64,000 nt of DNA, from assembly GCA_963781025.1 (NCBI GenBank), contig CAWADU010000003.1:930001-994000 (forward strand). Reading direction: 5' to 3'. Below are positions 61,404-64,000 of this stretch, piece by piece. The DNA is from Tardibacter sp963781025. GTDB lineage: Bacteria; Pseudomonadota; Alphaproteobacteria; Sphingomonadales; Sphingomonadaceae. The stretch's first letter is position 1. Every line of letters begins with the position of its first letter. Under the pieces are notes generated by a model. That model did not search any database and had not been told where the DNA came from. It saw only the letters and a program-made list of their open reading frames with translations. The translations under genes were made by a program, and so were the position numbers.

Positions 61404-62390
61404 TCAAAGCCTCGGCATCTGCTGGGTGATGCAGTGAAAACTTCCTCCGCCTGTGAGGACGTGATCGGCACGCAAGCCCACTGCTTTGCGTCCCGGAAAC
61501 AGCCTGCCGACCGCTTCCACCGCCTTTTCGTCATTGGCGGCTCCATAGAGCGGCACCACCACGGTCGTGTTGGCGATGTAGAAGTTCATATAGGAAGCGG
61601 GCACGATTTCACCATTGCGGACGATCTTGCCCGGTGAGGGCAGCGCCGCGATTTTCAAACCGAATGCCTCGGCGCGGGTCCATGCATCGGCATAGATGGC
61701 GGCGTTGGGATCGTCGCCGTCCGTCGCCTGCGGCAGCGCCAGCACCCCTTCGGCGACAAAGCGCGCAAGGTTGTCCACATGGCCGTCAGTATGATCGTTG
61801 ATCAGGCCGTCGCCGAGCCACAGTAACCGGTCGATACCCAGATCGTCCGACAGCCGGGCCGCAATCTCGTCGCGCGACAGGCCGGGGTTGCGATTGGGGC
61901 TGAGCAGGCACTGCTCGGTCGTGACGGCAAGTCCGGTGCCATCGACGTCGAATGCGCCAGCCTCCAGAACCCAGTCGCAGACCCTGAGCGGCGTGCCGGT
62001 CAGGCGGGCAATTGACGCGCCGACGGTGTCGTCATGTTCCAGCTCATATTTCCCACCCCAACCGTTGAAGCCGAAATCCACGGCGGTCAGCCGCCCTTCG
62101 CCTTTGACAAATACAGGGCCGGTGTCGCGCAGCCAGATATCGCCGAAGGGCACAAGATGCACGCGGGCTTGCGTGCCCTTGAGCGCCATCTCGGCATCGC
62201 GCGCCGCCTCCTCATGGGCGGCCAGCACCTCGACCACCTCGCCCCTGCCCTCGTCATCGATCGCCTGGACAAACGCGCCGACCTCCTCGCGGGCGGGGGC
62301 AAGGTCGCTTTCCCACAGCTCCGCGCTCGACGGCCAGGCCGTCCACACGCTTTGATGCAACGCCCATTCAGCGGGCTGCCTGTTCTTCAT
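61404..62390 (-). CDS. aguA: Agmatine deiminase
   Basis: Converts agmatine to N-carbamoylputrescine; 328 residues from ATG 62390 with AAGGGAAG immediately upstream. Guanidine-modifying-enzyme signatures: FGDIWLRDTGPVFVKGEG, FNGWGGKYELEHDD, LEAGAFDVDG, DHTDGHVDNLARFV and nucleophile Cys in TGGGSFHCITQQMPRL. The frame is open for 132 codons further upstream, but that is inside the peptidase gene. Confidence 0.95.
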   Translation of the reverse strand: MKNRQPAEWALHQSVWTAWPSSAELWESDLAPAREEVGAFVQAIDDEGRGEVVEVLAAHEEAARDAEMALKGTQARVHLVPFGDIWLRDTGPVFVKGEGRLTAVDFGFNGWGGKYELEHDDTVGASIARLTGTPLRVCDWVLEAGAFDVDGTGLAVTTEQCLLSPNRNPGLSRDEIAARLSDDLGIDRLLWLGDGLINDHTDGHVDNLARFVAEGVLALPQATDGDDPNAAIYADAWTRAEAFGLKIAALPSPGKIVRNGEIVPASYMNFYIANTTVVVPLYGAANDEKAVEAVGRLFPGRKAVGLRADHVLTGGGSFHCITQQMPRL

Positions 62391-62403
62391 TCTTCCCTTG
62401 CCT

Positions 62404-64000
62404 CTATTGGCCGGCGCGGGATTTATCGCGCGCGATCCGGAATTCGGCGGTCTGATACCAGTTCGGCCACTGATTGCCATCCGCCAGTTCACGCCCGATC
62501 GCATAATATAATTGCAAATCCTCGACGGCGCCCGACCAGTCCCAATTGGGATCATATTCATCTTTCGGGCTGTGGTAGCGGTTGTTGTTATAGTCGTCCG
62601 CCTTGGCCTTGCCTGCCGCAACGCCGCCCTGGCGAAGATCCTCGCCTGCCTCCGCATAGAGCATCGGCACGCCCAGCTTGACGAAACTGAAGTGGTCGGA
62701 CCGATAGAAATAACCGCGTTCGGGCGTGGGTTCGGGCTCCACGGCCCGACCCTGCCTTGCCGCCCAGCGGTCGAGAATTGGTTCAAGTTCCGACTTTCCC
62801 GCGCCGATAACGACTATATTCCTGGTCCGTCCGTTGACGTTCAGGACATCCATGTTGATGCCGGCGACTGTCTTTCCGAGAGGATGGAGGGGGTGTCCGG
62901 CATAGTATCGCGAGCCGAGCAGATCCGCTTCCTCGCCGGTCACTGCCATGAACACCACCGAACGGGCAGCAGGCCCCGCCGCCACATTGGCCTTGGCAAG
63001 CGCGACAAGCCCGGCGACCCCGCTCGCATTGTCAAGCGCACCGTTGCAGATATCGTCCCCGGTCTTATCAGGCGGGCAATGGCCAAGATGGTCCCAATGG
63101 GCCGTGTAGATCACCAGTTCGTCCGGCCGTTCGCGGCCCGGCAATATGCCGATCACATTCTTGGAGGCCTGCCTGCGAATGGTGGCTTTGATGGTGATCG
63201 ACGCCTTCAGGTTCAGCGGCACGCCCTTGAAACCCTTTTGCTTCGCGGCCGCCGTCAGCTTGTCGAGATCCTGCCCCGCCGATGCCAGCAGGCGGCGGGA
63301 AGCGTCATTTGTCAGCCAGCCCTCTACCGCGACCTTGCTCCGGCCATCGTCATCGCTTTGCAGGTCGAGCAACGGCCCGGTGTTCGATGAATCCACCACA
63401 TTCCAGCCATAGCTCGCGGGTGCGGTGTCGTGGACGACGAATACCGCCGCCGCGCCCTGGCGGGCCGCCTCCTCATATTTATAGGTCCAGCGGCCGTAAT
63501 AGGTCATCGCCCGCCCGTCGAAATCGCCCTTCCCCAGCGGCTGCTGCCAATCGGGGTCGTTGACCAGGACGATCACCGTCTTTCCCTTGACGTCGAGCCC
63601 GGCATAGTCGTTCCAGCCGCGTTCGGGCGCGTTGATGCCATAGCCGACGAAGACGATATCGGAATCCCGTACCTCTACCTTTGGAGCCACGCGGTGCGTG
63701 CGGGCCACCATATCGCCATGATAGGCAAAGCGTAGTGGCGTCTTGCCCCCGCTGACCGTCAGCGTGATCGCGGGGTCGGGCGTGATCTCGACCAGCGGCA
63801 CATCCTGATACCAGCTGCCGTCGTTGCCGGGTTTCAGCCCTGCGGCCGCGAACTGTTGTGCAATATAGCTGGTCGCCTTTGCCTCGGCGGGCGTCATCGG
63901 CGCCCGGCCTTCCATCGCGTCGGACGACAGCGTCTTCGTCACGGACTTCAGTGTATCCACCGAAATCGCAGGAAAGGCGGCAGCAGGTTCGGGCGCGGCC
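62404..64000 (-). CDS. M28 family metallopeptidase with PA domain (partial, N-terminus outside window)
   Basis: At least 531 residues; the start lies beyond 64000. A PA insert (DSDIVFVGYGINAPERGWND, GKTVIVLVNDPDWQQPLGKG) precedes the di-zinc M28 core: YTAHWDHLGHC (His), GALDNASGVAGL (Asp), TGEEADLLGSRY (Glu-Glu), INMDVLNVNG (Asp) and RSDHFSFVKLG (His). Family members are secreted aminopeptidases. It ends 13 nt before aguA. Confidence 0.92.
   Translation of the reverse strand, partial: AAPEPAAAFPAISVDTLKSVTKTLSSDAMEGRAPMTPAEAKATSYIAQQFAAAGLKPGNDGSWYQDVPLVEITPDPAITLTVSGGKTPLRFAYHGDMVARTHRVAPKVEVRDSDIVFVGYGINAPERGWNDYAGLDVKGKTVIVLVNDPDWQQPLGKGDFDGRAMTYYGRWTYKYEEAARQGAAAVFVVHDTAPASYGWNVVDSSNTGPLLDLQSDDDGRSKVAVEGWLTNDASRRLLASAGQDLDKLTAAAKQKGFKGVPLNLKASITIKATIRRQASKNVIGILPGRERPDELVIYTAHWDHLGHCPPDKTGDDICNGALDNASGVAGLVALAKANVAAGPAARSVVFMAVTGEEADLLGSRYYAGHPLHPLGKTVAGINMDVLNVNGRTRNIVVIGAGKSELEPILDRWAARQGRAVEPEPTPERGYFYRSDHFSFVKLGVPMLYAEAGEDLRQGGVAAGKAKADDYNNNRYHSPKDEYDPNWDWSGAVEDLQLYYAIGRELADGNQWPNWYQTAEFRIARDKSRAGQ

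Overview
The window looks like chromosome from an alphaproteobacterium of the order Sphingomonadales (Sphingomonas, Sphingobium, Sphingopyxis or a relative). It is GC-rich. It carries a 14-gene-type nuo operon in alphaproteobacterial order, a tonB-exbB-exbD-exbD operon, zapA-6S RNA-fau synteny, a tkt-gap-pgk-class I aldolase run, a sphingan-type Alg14/Alg13 glycosyltransferase fusion and the short 'GTCATCCC' intergenic repeats common in that group. No rRNA operon, prophage, transposase, CRISPR array or plasmid gene was seen.

Layout. Positions 1-11.2 kb hold nuoA to nuoL on the minus strand (NADH:quinone oxidoreductase, nuoL cut by the window edge). 11.2-19.5 kb, still minus, hold suhB-like, efp, a small membrane protein, thiE, then fda-pgk-gap-tkt. 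From 19.6 kb a plus-strand cell-division/one-carbon block follows: small coiled-coil gene, zapA, 6S RNA, fau, DUF2842 and chorismate mutase, ended by tRNA-Asp. 21.5-25 kb carry an AI-2E transporter, a small secreted protein, an EamA permease, an SDR remnant and tRNA-Leu. 25-31.4 kb hold rluB-type, rsmD, pcrA/uvrD and two MFS transporters. 31.4-39 kb hold an acyl-CoA dehydrogenase, hisI, purF, an SDR, def, recR, fmt and truA. 39-42 kb hold the TonB energising system. 42.8-50 kb hold folB-folM-like, uvrC, recO, the glycosyltransferase and parC. 50-59 kb is the most accessory-looking part: a c-di-GMP EAL protein with a broken GGDEF site, cca, CoA-pyrophosphatase, DUF1285, a bile-acid-symporter-like protein, a tandem PilZ protein, a CAP protein, a polysaccharide deacetylase and a FemAB-like acetyltransferase. 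59-64 kb hold tRNA-Lys, folK, udgB, aguB, aguA and an M28 peptidase running off the end.

How it fits together. Energy (complex I, lower glycolysis), translation and tRNA maturation (efp, def, fmt, truA, cca, rsmD), DNA repair (pcrA/uvrD, recR, recO, uvrC, udgB) and folate/pteridine functions (folB, folM-like, folK, fau) dominate. The surface/c-di-GMP genes (EAL, PilZ-PilZ, deacetylase, FemAB-like, Alg14/13 fusion) are a thin accessory layer that may serve exopolysaccharide.

The strongest unexpected signal is not a new system. It is a set of single-base indels in conserved genes: five in nuoH, three in nuoG, at least two in pcrA/uvrD, one each in efp, cca and the DUF1285/NUDIX junction, and one in the anticodon loop of tRNA-Leu(CAA). 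Reading frame and family similarity resume right after each one. Assembly or sequencing error explains this better than gene decay, and it creates one false gene fusion.
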